DNA from: Narthecium ossifragum
Taxonomy: Eukaryota > Streptophyta > Magnoliopsida > Dioscoreales > Nartheciaceae
Direction: 5' to 3'
NCBI GenBank assembly: GCA_963920575.1
Contig: OY986973.1
Coordinates: forward strand, 14,742,062-14,806,061
Length of the DNA stretch: 64,000 nt
Shown here: piece by piece, positions 35,061 through 46,264 of the stretch
Layout of the letters: every line of letters starts with the position of its first letter
Position numbering within the stretch: the first letter of the stretch is position 1
The notes under the pieces: model-generated
What the model was told of the DNA's origin: nothing
Seen by the model: only the letters and a program-made list of their open reading frames with translations
Database searches by the model: none
Made by a program: the position numbers and the translations under genes

Positions 35061-36033
35061 AGTTGCGCTCCAGCTCCAACTCCAACAACAATATCGTGAC
35101 TGCCTTCTCTCTTGAAGAAGAAGAGGAGTTGTCATCGGACGAGTCCTCCTTTCAGAATACATGTGCCGATCAACCCATGTTTCGATACCATAACCAGCGT
35201 GATCGTTCCATGGATTACGGATTCAAGGTGGACCTACCTGAGTTCACGGGAGGCTTGCAGCCGCCGATTTTTATTGACTGGCTTCATCAGAATGAACATA
35301 TTTTCGAGTTTCGAGAAGTACCTGATGACATCACGGTGAAGCTGGTGTCTATCAAGCTAAAGGGCGAGCTTCGGCATGGTGGGAACAACTGAAGAGGGTT
35401 CGGGAGAAGCAGCAGAAGGACAAGATCCGAAGCTGGGAGAAGATGAAAAAGAAGATGTAGGAGCACTTCCTTCTTTTCGGATATACCCAGTTCCTCTTTC
35501 AGAAACTGCATACGTTATGCCAAGGTACGCGATCTGTTGAGAAGTATACTGAAGAATTTTATCAGTTGCTTGCCAGGAATGACCTATTAGAGACGGAGGA
35601 ACAAACGGTCACAAGGTACCTGGGAGGGTTGCGGCTATCTATCCAGGATGCATTGAGCCTCCATGCGTTGTGGACAGTGTCCGAGGCTTACTAGCGGGCA
35701 TTAACGCTGGAAAAATAGCAAGCTCGGGTGACTGCCATGGGTAGGACTCAACGGCCAACTCCAGCACCGCTGAACCTGACCACGCAAGCGAAGCCGGGTC
35801 CGCGGCCTGCTCCCCCAAATCCGGCCTCAGGATCCACCTTCAGGTGCTTCCGTTGTGAGGAAGTAGGGCATTGGGCCTATGAGTGTAGCCTACCTGCTAG
35901 CCGGCCAGGGAAGGCTCTGCTCCTGGAAGAAGAAGCGGAGGAGCATGCTGACCTAGCCGAACCCGTCCTCGATGACTGTGATGAAGAAGGGGAGGTTCTG
36001 TACGGTGACGGTCAGGAGACCCTGGTCCTGTGA
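35061..36033 (+). pseudogene. Gypsy element B gag, main copy
   Basis: Gag resumes at gttgcgctccagctccaact and this copy continues past the point where the array units stop. Core motifs: VDLPEFTGGLQPPIFIDWL, a 1 bp deletion near 35364, NFL-like block, RSVEKYTEEFYQLLARND, and a CX2CX4HX4C zinc knuckle CFRCEEVGHWAYEC at 35845-35886. Stops at about 35458 (TAG), 35692 (TAG) and 36031 (TGA) are in frame. Organisation resembles CRM/Galadriel-type chromoviruses. Confidence 0.88.
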
Positions 36034-39000
36034 AAGAGTTTCATGTCTCCCAAGGAAGAGGCCGACAATAACTGGTTGCGGACAAATATCTTCCAAACAA
36101 CATGTACCATCGGCGGGCGAGTCTGCAAGATTATCGTGGACAACATAAGTTGTGAGAACGTCATAGCGGATGAGGCGGTGTCCAAGCTACAACTGCCAAC
36201 GGAGTCCCATCCTATCCCTTATCGGCTATCTTGGCTCAAGCGTGGCAGCGAGGTAAGAGTCGATAAACGCTGCCTGCTTTCGTTTTCCATTGGTTCCAAT
36301 TATCAAGATAGTGTTTGGTGTGACATGGTTGCTATGGATGCCTGTCACCTACTATTGGGCCGGCCCATGCAATATGATCGATTTGTCATCCACGACGGCC
36401 GGAGGAACACCTACACCTTGAGGATCAAGGAGAAACGGCTGACCCTCGCTCCGAGACATGAGGATCCGCAGCTCAAGCCCAAGGGAGACGGGGTGGTGAC
36501 TATGCTGTCACGATTGCAGTTTCTCGAAGAGGTGAAGGAGCAGCCAGTCATCTATGCGCTATTGTCAGGCAAACCAGAAGTAGTGGATGAAGTTCCCGAA
36601 CTGGTGAGGCCTCTCCTGGAGGAGTTTGCGGATCTAATGCCGGAGGAACTTCCCCTTGGACTACCGCCACTAAGAGAAATCCAGCACCAAATAGACTTGA
36701 CTCCTGGGGCCAACCTGCCCAATCGACCAGCGTACCGGATGAGCCCAAAGGAGATCAACGAACTGAGGAAGCAAGTGACATAACTGATGGAGAAAGGCTA
36801 TGTATGGGAAAGCATCAGTCCTTGTGCCGTACCTGCTCTCTTAGTACCCAAGAAGGATGGATCATAGCGAATGTGCATCGACAACAAAGCTATCAATCGG
36901 ATCACCATCAAATACCGATTCCCCATACCGAGGTTGGATGACATGCTTGACCAACTGGCATATTCCAAGCTGTTCTCGAAGATAGATCTCAAGAGTGGAT
37001 ACCACCAGATACGCATAAGGCCGGGGGACGAGTGGAAGACAGCTTTCAAGACTCAGGATGGATTATATGAGTGGATGATGATGCCTTTCGGCCTGTCAAA
37101 CGCGCCCAGCACATTCATGAGGTTTATAAACCAAGTTCTGAGGCCGTTCATGGGCCGCATTGTCGTCGTTTACTTCGATGACATCCTGGTATATAGTTCT
37201 TCTGAGGAGGATCACTTGAAGCATCTGAGAGCTGTCTTCGAAGCACTATGACAAGAACGGTTGTTCGCCAACCGTAAGAAGTGCACCTTTCTAACTAATC
37301 GGGTTTGTTTCCTTAGTTACATTGTCTCTTCAGGTCGCATTAGCGCAGATCCCGCCAAGGTGGAGGCAATCCGAAGTTGGCCCTCACCGCGGAGCTTACA
37401 CGATGTCTGCAGCTTCCATGGGTTGGCCTCCTTCTATAGGCGATTCATCTACAACTTCAGTTCATTGACAGCCTCCATCACCGAGTGTCTCAAGGGGCGG
37501 AATTTTCAGTGGACTGAAGAAGCGGAAGAGAGCTTCCAGATGGTGAAGCAGAGGATCTCCGAAGCGCCAGTTCTAGCACTGCCAGATTTCGAGAAGGTCT
37601 TCGAAGTCAACTGTGATGCGTCGGGAGTCGGCATCGGCGGTGTACTCAACCAAGGGGGACGTCTAGTAGCATATTTCAGTGAAACATTATCAAGTGACAC
37701 CAAAAACTACTCCACTTATGATCTGGAATTCTACGCTATTGTGCAGTCCCTGAAGCATTGGAGGCACTACTTGGTACAACATGAATTTGTGTTGCACACT
37801 GATCATAAGGCCCTCAAATTCCTCCATGGCCAACATAAGCTCAACTGGCGACATGCGAAGTGGGTCGCCTACCTGCAGGAGTTCACCTTCTCTCTCCGGC
37901 ACTTGGCGGGCATGCAGAATCGAGTTGCTGATGCACTGAGCCGGTGCGCCAACCTCTTGACTACTCTGCAGACACAGGTGGTGGGTTTCGTGGTCTTCAA
38001 AGACCTCTACCAGGAGGATCCTTCTTTTGGCAACGTTTATGCTGAGGTCAGGGACGGGCAGCGCATGGATTTTAGCTTGCAAGGCGGCTTCCTATTCTGG
38101 GGACTACGTCTTTGTGTGTATGATTGCTCTCTACGATGACTGATTCTGCAAGAGCTACATCGAGAGGGTCATTTTGGGCGAGACAAGACGCTGGCCCTTG
38201 TAGCTCGAGATTACTATTGGCCGAAGTTGCCAAGGGATGTGGCCAGATACATGGAACAATGCCATATCTGCCAACTGTCAACGAGATCAGCTACTAACGC
38301 AGGACTCTACACGCCACTTTCTAATCCTGATGCGCCGTGGATCAACGTTAGCATGTACTTCATACTCGGTTTTCCTCACACAGCTCGCGGTATGGATTCC
38401 ATCTTCGTAATTGTTGATCGTTTTTCTAAGATGGCTCACTTTATAGCTTGTCGAAAGACGATGGATGCCGCTTGGATTGCTCACCTATACTTTCAAGAGG
38501 TGGTGCGCTTACATGGGATTCCCAGGTCTATCACCTCTGATTGCGACGCCAAGTTTATGAGCAACTTCTGGAAGTGCTTATGGCAAAAGCTGGGGACCAA
38601 ATTAAACTTCAGCAGTGCTTATCATCCCCAGGCTGATGGTCAGACCGAAGTTGTCAATAGAAGCCTTGACAACCTCATGAGGAGCTTCGCGGGAAACCGA
38701 CCGAAGATGTGGGATGCAGCTTTGAGCCAAGCCGAATTTGCCTTCAATCGGTCCAAAAACCGTTCGACCGGCTTGAGTCCTTCTGAAATAGTTTATGGGT
38801 CCAATCTCTTGGGTGTGTTGGATCTGGTTCCGATTCCCAAGCTTGGTCGACCAAACTTGCGAGCTGAAGACATGATTGAGCACCTTCACACCGTCCAGGA
38901 TCAGGTCAAGGCTCAGTTGGAACTCATCAACGCCAGGTATAAAAGTGCTGCGGATCGGCATCGTCGCCATTTCACCTTCGACGTTGGGGATGAAGTGTGG

Positions 39001-39291
39001 GTCGTGTTGACTAAGGAGAGGTTGTCGGCAGATGCATATTCCAAGTTGGGCGATAGAAAGATTGGACCGTGTGAAGTCCTCCAGAAATTTAATGACAATG
39101 CCTATCGAGTTCGGCTTCCACCCCACTTGCAGATCTCTGATACCTTTAATGTGAAACATCTGGTTCCATACAGAGGGGTTCGATGCGATTCAGACTCAAG
39201 GACGAGTCTTTTCCAACCAGGGGAGGATGATGCAGGACCAAATCCAGATTCAGACATGGCAAAGTCTGATCCGGAGCTACTCCGTAGCTGA
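36034..39291 (+). pseudogene. Gypsy element B pol (PR-RT-RH-INT)
   Basis: All domains lie in one reading frame. Protease region near 36070-36400 ends in HLLLGRPMQYDRF, though the usual DSGA-type site is degenerate (DNISCENV). Reverse transcriptase follows with [35 protein letters not shown] and the catalytic YFDDILVYS at 37171. RNase H has VNCDASGVGIGGVL and ends KVADAL-like NRVADALSRC near 37920-37945. Integrase has an HHCC start near 38155-38280, core IVDRFSKMAHF, SDCDAKFMSNFW and QTEVVNRSLDNLMRSF, and a GDEVWV C-terminal domain. Stops at 36781, 36868, 37249 and 38138 interrupt it without frameshift. The frame ends 64 bases inside the 3' LTR, as reported for CRM elements. Confidence 0.92.
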
Positions 39292-39811
39292 TCCGGTCGC
39301 GTTCGAACTCCATCCGTCCAACTCAGATCTCCGTATGATCGTGACCGTCGGATGGGCATAACTTTCGACCTCAATGTTCGATCGGGGCGTGCGACCAGCC
39401 GTTTCGACCGGCTCGACGAGCCCAACAAGATTCATCGGAGATCAAAGATCCAAATCTACAGATTCCTTTTCCTTATGGTTTAAATTTCCGTTTTTGTGTA
39501 AAACTTTCCTTTTTAGGCAGGTTATCGGTCTTTCTATTTTTAGCAAGTTTCCCTATTTCTAGCTGGTTTTCTTCTCTCTTAATTCCGGATTGCTTCATTA
39601 GTTATTGGGTTTGAGTCTAATTCCTGTTTTGAGTCCCTGTGTAAGTTGGCCTCTCCTTATCCTATAAAAGGAGTATTAGGGTTTGTAATCAGGGGACTTT
39701 GAATTAGTAAAATTCGGTGGTTTTCTCGTTCTTTGAGAATTCTGGCTGTCTCTCCAATAGAGAGGACTGTTGTCTCTCCCGACGAGAGGCTTTCACATTT
39801 ACCGTGCGCCA
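39228..39811 (+). repeat. Gypsy LTR B, 3' LTR
   Basis: A purine-rich tract (ccaggggagga) precedes tgatgcaggacc, and the LTR ends gtgcgcca followed by ctact (39812-39816), the target duplication matching 25528-25532. TATA-type tataaaagg near 39665. Confidence 0.92.
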
Positions 39812-40296
39812 CTACTACAGCAGGAGCTGTCCGAAGTTGAGACCATCATCCGCGAGGAGGCAGCTAAGGCATGGTAGGAAGATTCCAAAACCCCCGCCGG
39901 AGCTCTTCGCATCTTCTTCCATGATTGTTTCGTCGAGGTTTCCTCCATGCATGCACCTCTCTAATATATTTCTCTGTCTTTCTACTTTCTTTCTTTTACT
40001 TTGTCCGCAGCCCCTTGGCCGCGCTTATTTAATCAAGCAAATAAATCCGATTCGTGTTAATGCATGGAAACTTAATTTGCTGTTAATTTGTTAGGGCTGC
40101 GATGCATCCGTGCTCGTTGTCTCCAAGGGGGGAAACAAGACCAAGAGAGATGCCGACATCAACAGCTCGCTCGACGGATTCGAAGTGTTCTTTAGAGCCA
40201 AGAGAGCTCTCGTGCGCAAATGCCCAGGCGTTGTCTCCAGCTCAGATACATTGCTACTAGAGATCTCGTCAACATGGTATGCACTACTCTGCTCCT

Positions 40297-40301
<5 letters not shown>

Positions 40302-40330
<29 letters not shown>
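40302..40330. repeat. CT microsatellite in peroxidase intron 2
   Basis: About fourteen ct repeats between the exon 2 donor and the exon 3 acceptor. Confidence 0.9.
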
Positions 40331-40331
<1 letters not shown>

Positions 40332-40659
40332 CTAGCTTTTAATCCAATAAAGTGGTGTGTTTCTTCTTAGATTGGTGGGCCAAGATGGTACGTACTCAAA
40401 GGCTGGAGAGACGCGCGGTCTCGTTTTAAATCCCAGCAGAGTGGAAGCAAACCTCCCCATGTCCAACCACACAATCCCACACGTTATTTCGCTTTTCTGC
40501 TCGAAAGGGTTCACGGTGCAAGAGATGGTGGCGCTCTCAGGTGACGCTCACTCCAAAGAGTCCAGGCATAGAATCTACGATTACAACAGGACGTTCGAGA
40601 TTGATCCCATATTACAACAGGACGTTCAAGATTGATCCCAGCCTCAACTCCACGCTGGC

Positions 40660-42005
40660 TAGGGGTGGCAATCCGGGTCATGACTTGTGAACTCGACCCG
40701 ACCCGACCCGATCCGAAATAAACGGGTTTGGGTTTAATGTAATCGGGTTCAGGTCATAGCTCATTTATGACCCTTGAATAAATGGGTCGGGTTGGGCTGA
40801 CCCGCGGGTTAGACGGGTCAACCCGTTTAAAAATAAAAACAAATAAAAAAAACCCTAATCTCACTGCCCCTCTCTTCCACTCTTCCTCTCGTCCTCGTCC
40901 TCGTCCTCCTCTGTTCTCCTCCTCTCCCAACCCTCTCGCCGGCTGCCCCTCTCTTCCTCTCCTCCTCCTCCTCCATTCTCCTCTCCCAACCCTCTCGTCG
41001 GCTGCCCCTCTCTTCCCCTCCTCCTCCTATGTTCTCCTCTCCCAACCCTCTTGTCGCCCGCCCCTCTCTCCTCCTCCTCCTCCCATTCTCCCCGATCTCC
41101 CCCTGTGTCGCACGATCTCCCCTCCCCTTGTGTCGCGTGATCTCCCCTTCCGATCTCCCCGACCTCCCCGATCTCCCCCCGTCGCGCGATCTCCCCTTGT
41201 CGCGCAGTCTCCCCCTATCAGCGACGGCTGGGGTCTTAGGAGGAGTTGTGCAAAGAGGCTGCCTGGAGGTGCCAGATCTGGGTGGTGAGAGCTAGCGACA
41301 ACGGTGGAGTCCGTTGGGGCTCGAGCTTTTACTATGGCGGCGACGTGGAGTGGAGCAATGGCGTCGACATTAAGAATGAGACCCAGATCTTAGACCGGTC
41401 CAACTCCAGTCGGCCGTACGTTCACCTTCCCGTCGTCGTCCTCTATAGCTCGCGGCCGCTCCTTGCCGACGGCACCCCCACTCCTTCCCGTCGCCGTCCT
41501 CGACCTTCCCGAGGTCACCTCAGTGCTGACGACGAGCCTCACCGACCACGACAGTGACCGACCACGAAGCCCTACCGCCGCCCACGACCGCGAGCCCCAT
41601 CGCCGTCCCAGCTCCCCACCTCCTCTAAGGCCGATGACCTCGAAGCCCAACACTAGATTAGACGACGCCCACCAACGCCATCGACGCCGCGCAGCCTGCT
41701 TGGTCGCCCTGCCTCGCCGAGGTCTCTACGACCTCCATCACCCCTCTCATCTCCACCCTCCGCGGCACCTGCCTCCTCCCTCCTGGTCTTGGGCCGCGAC
41801 GGGTCCACCAGACCCGAACCCGACCCGTTTAATAAATAGGTTAGGCGAGTCGGGTCGGGTTGACCCGTTTATAAATGGGTGGAGTTCGGATTGATAAACC
41901 GGACCCATTTATTAAACGGGTTGGGTTCGGGTTTGGCCTTAGGGTCGAGATATCGGTGCTCGATCTGACCCGAACCCGACCCGTGAATCCGAATTGCCAC
42001 CCCTA
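40660..42005. mobile_element. Non-autonomous hAT element, 1346 bp
   Basis: Terminal inverted repeats TAGGGGTGGCAAT and ATTGCCACCCCTA are flanked by the 8 bp duplication acgctggc (40652-40659 and 42006-42013), the hallmark of hAT. Subterminal regions are rich in gacccgacccg/gggtcgggt words. The interior holds a CT-rich minisatellite (tctcccaaccctctcgtcgg-like, 40905-41060) and GC-rich sequence that may be captured host DNA (around 41225-41400). No transposase frame is present, so it would depend on a helper elsewhere. Confidence 0.92.
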
Positions 42006-42170
42006 ACGCTGGCTCGGAACCTACGTCTCCAATGCCCATAGAGCAGTCTTGATGGGGCCAAGACCGTGAACATTGACCCGAGCTCTGGGCATGTCTTCGA
42101 CAACGCATATCACAGGAACCTGCTGGAAGGCTGCGGAGTGCTCGCTGATAGGGAAGGACGGCGAGGTTCG

Positions 42171-42739
42171 CCGGAACTGTGAAGTCTTCAATGGCTAAAA
42201 TTTAATTTAAAAGTTTTATAGAATAAATGTATAATTTTTAAGTTCTCCGTACAAAGTTTTTATCTGAAAGTAAATTAAAGCTGCATGGTTTTCCTGCCTC
42301 AGGTGCTGAGTTATGCTTGTAATCGAGTCTAAACTCTCTATGATATTCGTATTGCATTGCACGACGAAAAGCTTGTAATCGAGTCTAAACTCTCCTGTGG
42401 CATGTGGGTCTTTTTTGTATTATGGTTTGCTCTTTAATGGCTGGGCCTGGCTCAACTCTCTGCCTTTACAAGCTCGGCCTTGTGTACGTTGTACCAAGCC
42501 AAGGTATTTCCAAGTCTGAGCCTTGTTTACATTATGGGCTTATACAGGAGACAAGGTCATTTACAAGTCTACTACACCCCCACTTTTGTTTTGAGTGGTG
42601 GGGTGAGGTTATTTCACTGATTACACCTTTTCTCACCCACTTTTATGGATGGCAGGGCAACTTACGATCTGAGAAACTAACACAAGGATGCTCATCGAAT
42701 TGGAGAAGCATATGTAGATCCTCTCGAAGTCTATGAGTA
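42171..42739. other. Intergenic, short direct repeat
   Basis: gcttgtaatcgagtctaaac occurs at 42315 and again at 42371. It is probably the old 3' flank of the peroxidase. No gene is seen. Confidence 0.5.
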
Positions 42740-43530
42740 GGATTAAAATGGGCTCCATGTCACGAGAGTGCGATTAATGTTAACAAGGATTGGTGGGTGT
42801 TGGATTTCCCCATCAATCATAAGCCTACCTTCGTCAACATCGAGCTCCTGTCACATAAAATGAAAGTTGAGAATCTTATCAACAAGGAGGGAGGTTGGAG
42901 ACGCTGGAAAGTAAATAAGCTCTTCCCGAACTGTGTAGCAGAGCAAATATTTGCCGTTCCCATTACATCCAGGGATGAAGGAGACATGGCGACATGGACT
43001 CGGGACTTACAGGAAGTATCTCCTCTAACTCAGCATATCTACTGCTAGAGGAATTGAGGAGGAAACCAGAGGAAGGGAAAAAACTCAGACTTCAGGTGGG
43101 ATTCAATCTGGAAATGCCCCTTTGGACCTAGAGTGCACACATTTCTTTGATGGTGTCGTAGACTCCCGGAGACCATGGCAAGAACGATCCTATGGAAAGC
43201 TAAAGAATGGGAGATGCGGGGCAGAACAAAAAGGACAAGTGGTGAGGAGTCAAACTCAACGCGTCGCGGGCTCACAGTGATCTAGACTGATGGAGCATAT
43301 CTATCTAAGAGCGGAATTGCAGGTTTTGGAGCAGTATGTTGGGATGACCAGGGGGAAAGCGTTGGAGATTGAAGAAGGTAGAACCACCAACAACGCCATT
43401 GATGCAGAGCTCACAGCCTTGGGCCTTGCAGTATGGATGGCTAAAAGCAGTGGCATCATCCTGTTGTTGATAGAATCGGATGCCAAGGATTTGGTGGAAT
43501 GCTTAAATGGAAGAAGACGATGGCCATGAG
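42740..43530 (+). pseudogene. LINE-type 3' fragment (zf-RVT and RNase H-like)
   Basis: Two parts of a plant L1-like ORF2 C-terminus. The first (42790-43040) has KVENLINKEGGWRRWKVNKL and AEQIFAVPIT, matching the region after reverse transcriptase. The second (43286-43520) has TDGAYLSKSGIAGFGAVC, a frameshift, then NNAIDAELTALGLAVWMA and LIESDAKDLVECLNG, the RVT_3-type RNase H fold. The reverse transcriptase itself and the poly-A tail are absent. An orphan RNase H-like gene fragment is an alternative for the second part. Confidence 0.75.
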
Positions 43531-43544
43531 ACCTTAGCCTCCGT

Positions 43545-43580
43545 TTGGTTGGGGGTTAAGGGGGTTAGGGGTAAAAAAGT
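43545..43580. repeat. Possible left terminal repeat of the Harbinger element
   Basis: tta is followed by gcctccgtttggttgggggt, which resembles Tourist/Harbinger-type ends next to a TTA target. I found no matching end on the right; it may lie in or beyond the gap at 50786. Confidence 0.3.
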
Positions 43581-44909
43581 GGGGATAAGAAATGGGGGTA
43601 AGCTTAACCCACTTTAGTGTTTGGCTCAGAAACAGGGGTAGGTTAGTGGGTTAAGCTTTGGATAAGGGTAAGAACACTCCAACGTATATAAAATATAAAA
43701 TATTTTATTTCTGGGTTACCTCGTGGGTTAAGATTATAATATTTGAATTAATTATTAAGTTAATTAAAATATTTGTATGTAATGTGCATACATAAGAAAA
43801 TATATCAACTATCCAATGGCTTTATTTCTTAGTCATCGCACGCTCACAGTCTACCTCGGCACCACTACCACAACCAATTTGTGTTACAATCAATTCCCAG
43901 AACACCGGATAACCCATCTTTCTCTATTCCACAATTAAGTTAAGTTTTCGGTATTTGTTCACTGAACTGTATAAAATTTACACTATTATATTATTACATA
44001 AAATGGAGTAAAAATATATTATAGTAAATTATAATATTACTACCCCATCCGTCCTGTTCGACGCCTCCACCGGCGAATCCTTCTCAACTAAGGCCCGCTT
44101 ACTCGCCATCGGCGGCAAACGCCCGCTCTCCCGCCATCATGTGCAATGATGCTCGCCTGACCTCCACCAGGTCGTATAGCTTGGCGGTGTTGAAACCGTT
44201 CTTGCCGGCGCTGTCACCGCCAACGATGTACACGTGACCTCCACCTATGACATTAAGAATCGTATCCCAAGGTGGCATAGCATGGTCACGTGTCATAGTT
44301 GTAAACATCATTCCAACCGCATGCGGACCCACTTATATTAATATAATAATACTATTTTATTATTATTATTATTAGAATATATAAAATGAATAAATATGAA
44401 ATATTCAAAATACTCTCAATTTAGTGAAAATCAGTCTTCGCTCACTAGACCGCTAACCGTGTCTACACCCTTCCACTACATTGACACAGTACATGTTCAA
44501 CTTAGGAAGCTAAGTCAGATACATCAACGCAAGAAAACAATCATAAGTATGACAACAATTATTACGACAAGTACATAGCAAACGGTAGAAGAAAACAAAG
44601 GACTAGGGTCAACACGTGTCGTGGTCGACTCCGCATAAGATGTCGTGGTCACTCCCTCGTAATAAGCCCTGTTGTAATCTTCAAAAGATTGGAATGCTTA
44701 AGCGAAACTTTTAAATTTGCGATAACATGCACTTCGGTACATGTCGACTTCTGCGTGACACTCATGACACGTTGCATAGATTCCTGGCCTCCGACCTCAG
44801 TAGACGACATAATAACTCATCTACAAAAAACAATTCAAGAAAATTAAATAAAATTCCGCGATAAAAGATAAACATATGTGATAAGCAACAAGTGTATACT
44901 CTACAAATC
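43581..44909. other. AT-rich flank of the Harbinger transposase
   Basis: AT-rich with a tat/tta microsatellite at 44356-44375. A fragment at 44099-44332 is described separately; otherwise nothing is seen. Confidence 0.45.
44099..44332 (-). pseudogene. Possible kelch-type gene fragment
   Basis: A GC-richer island within AT-rich sequence. The minus frame reads VIGGGHVYIVGGDSAGKNG, then NTAKLYDL and further on GERAFAADGE, which recalls kelch repeats (VYIVGG, RAFAA). It could be host sequence captured by a transposon. The family call is weak. Confidence 0.35.
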
Positions 44910-46264
44910 TCACCTATTCACCCACAATTCTAGTGCAATTCTGTCACGCAATAAATCACCCTCACAAGATTCTTCTAACTGAGATGTTGATTGTGGATGT
45001 CTATGTGGATGTTCATTTCCCGCCGCTTGTACAGGTTGTGAGAGATCATATTGACATAAAAGGCCATCACGTGGATGATTTCTTATGATATAGTTATGGA
45101 TTAGGCAACATGCCATTACTATCTTCGTTTGCACTAAGAAGGGATATGGTTGCATTATTCCTAATATCTTAAAACGCTACTTCAGAACTCCAAATGACCT
45201 TTCAACGTGATTACGCAATTGTGCATGACGATAGTTGTAAATGTCCTTAGGGTCAACATATCCACGAGTCCGGCCACCACGGACATTCGCGAATTCCCCA
45301 ATATTGTACCGTGATCCTCTGTACGGTGCCATAAATTTTCTAGTGTTTACATAACCTGAATCGACTAGATAGAATTTACCTACAAGTAATCGCATCGTCA
45401 TCGTTAGATCAAGTCATTAGAGCAAATATATAAGCGCATTTGACGAGACTGAAATACCTTCTGGAACTGTGAGATCGTCATCTTCAATTGCCGTATTTAA
45501 GACACGCATATCTGACACTGAACCTTCCCAGCCGGGAACCACAAGGAGAAATTGTAAATCGAAGTCCACGACGCCCATAACATTCTGTGATATGGTCCCC
45601 TTGCGATTACAAAATCTCGGTTGCAGGTCTCTGCTAACAATTGCATGAATATGCGTGCCATCAATTGCATCAATAGCATTCTATGAAATACAGTTATCGC
45701 ATTAAGGCCATGGAACATAAGAACATGCTAGAGTGCACAACTTTGCAAGCTATTCATGCATTTTACCTTAAATGGGCCCTAAATGGAATTCCCCTCCAAC
45801 TTATGGTGGACGCCGACATTATCATCAGGGAGTTGCATGTATTCAAATCTCAATTCTATTACAGCATCCAAGACGTGATTGAAAATTCGACTTATTATTT
45901 CTCCAGAATGCTGAAATTTCTCTGCCAGCACTCTGTTAGAAACTGCATGACCAATCCCGTGAAGAAAGATTGCAAGTTGCTCTGCACTTGTCACATTTGA
46001 TGTGTCATTAATCAAGCACCATTCTTCCAGTGCACGACACAAACCGTGAAACACTTTTTTTGACAGCCGAAATAATTCTGGACATCTTGTTTCATGACCA
46101 TCCATGATATCATTGATTAGTTGATGTCCGGTGAAAGGACTAGTGCGGCACGACACTGGACCTGCCCGTTGTGAAGTAGATGAAATATCTGCTACAACTA
46201 TGTCAATAATCATGTCGTCCTCTTCCGATGACCCCGATGAGCTCTCGTACGAAAGAAAACTCAT
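44910..46264 (-). pseudogene. PIF/Harbinger transposase (DDE_Tnp_4 type), three exons
   Basis: DDE endonuclease that excises and inserts Harbinger elements, working with a Myb/SANT partner. Exon 1 (46264-45767) starts MSFLSYESSSGSSEEDD and includes the HTH-like SAEQLAIFLHGIGHAVSNRV. A GT-AG intron (45766-45681) leads to exon 2 (45680-45458) with the first catalytic Asp in AIDGTHIHA. A second intron (45457-45380) leads to exon 3 (45379-44910) with YLVDSGY (second Asp) and HVERSFGVLK (catalytic Glu). TAG codons near 45780 and 45177 break the frame; otherwise it is well kept, so the loss is fairly recent. The Myb/SANT-like ORF lies 3.8 kb away on the same strand. Confidence 0.88.

Larger units (their letters stand above)
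39817..42170 (+). pseudogene. Class III peroxidase, remainder of gene (exons 1b-3)
   Basis: Exon 1 continues with YSRSCP, a TAG after AAKAW near 39875, and the distal-haem motif ALRIFFHDCFVE, ending at GT (39938). Exon 2 (40095-40276) has GCDASVLV and KCPGVVSS, with a short deletion where SCADILA is expected. A CT microsatellite lies in intron 2 (40302-40330). Exon 3 starts at 40371 with GGP and contains SRVEANLPMSNHTI, SKGFTVQEMVALSG and RIYDYNRTFEIDP. The proximal-haem HT is lost (GDAHS). A 31 bp duplication lies at 40581-40642, and a hAT element splits the exon at 40660. After it come RNLRLQCP, VFDNAYHRNLLEG and GVLAD. The pattern resembles the peroxidase 31/41/65 group; that assignment is inference. 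Confidence 0.9.

Noticed and set aside
40782..41894. Several long frames within the hAT element
   Set aside because: They arise from CT- and GC-rich minisatellite sequence. No BED zinc finger or hAT dimerisation motif is present.
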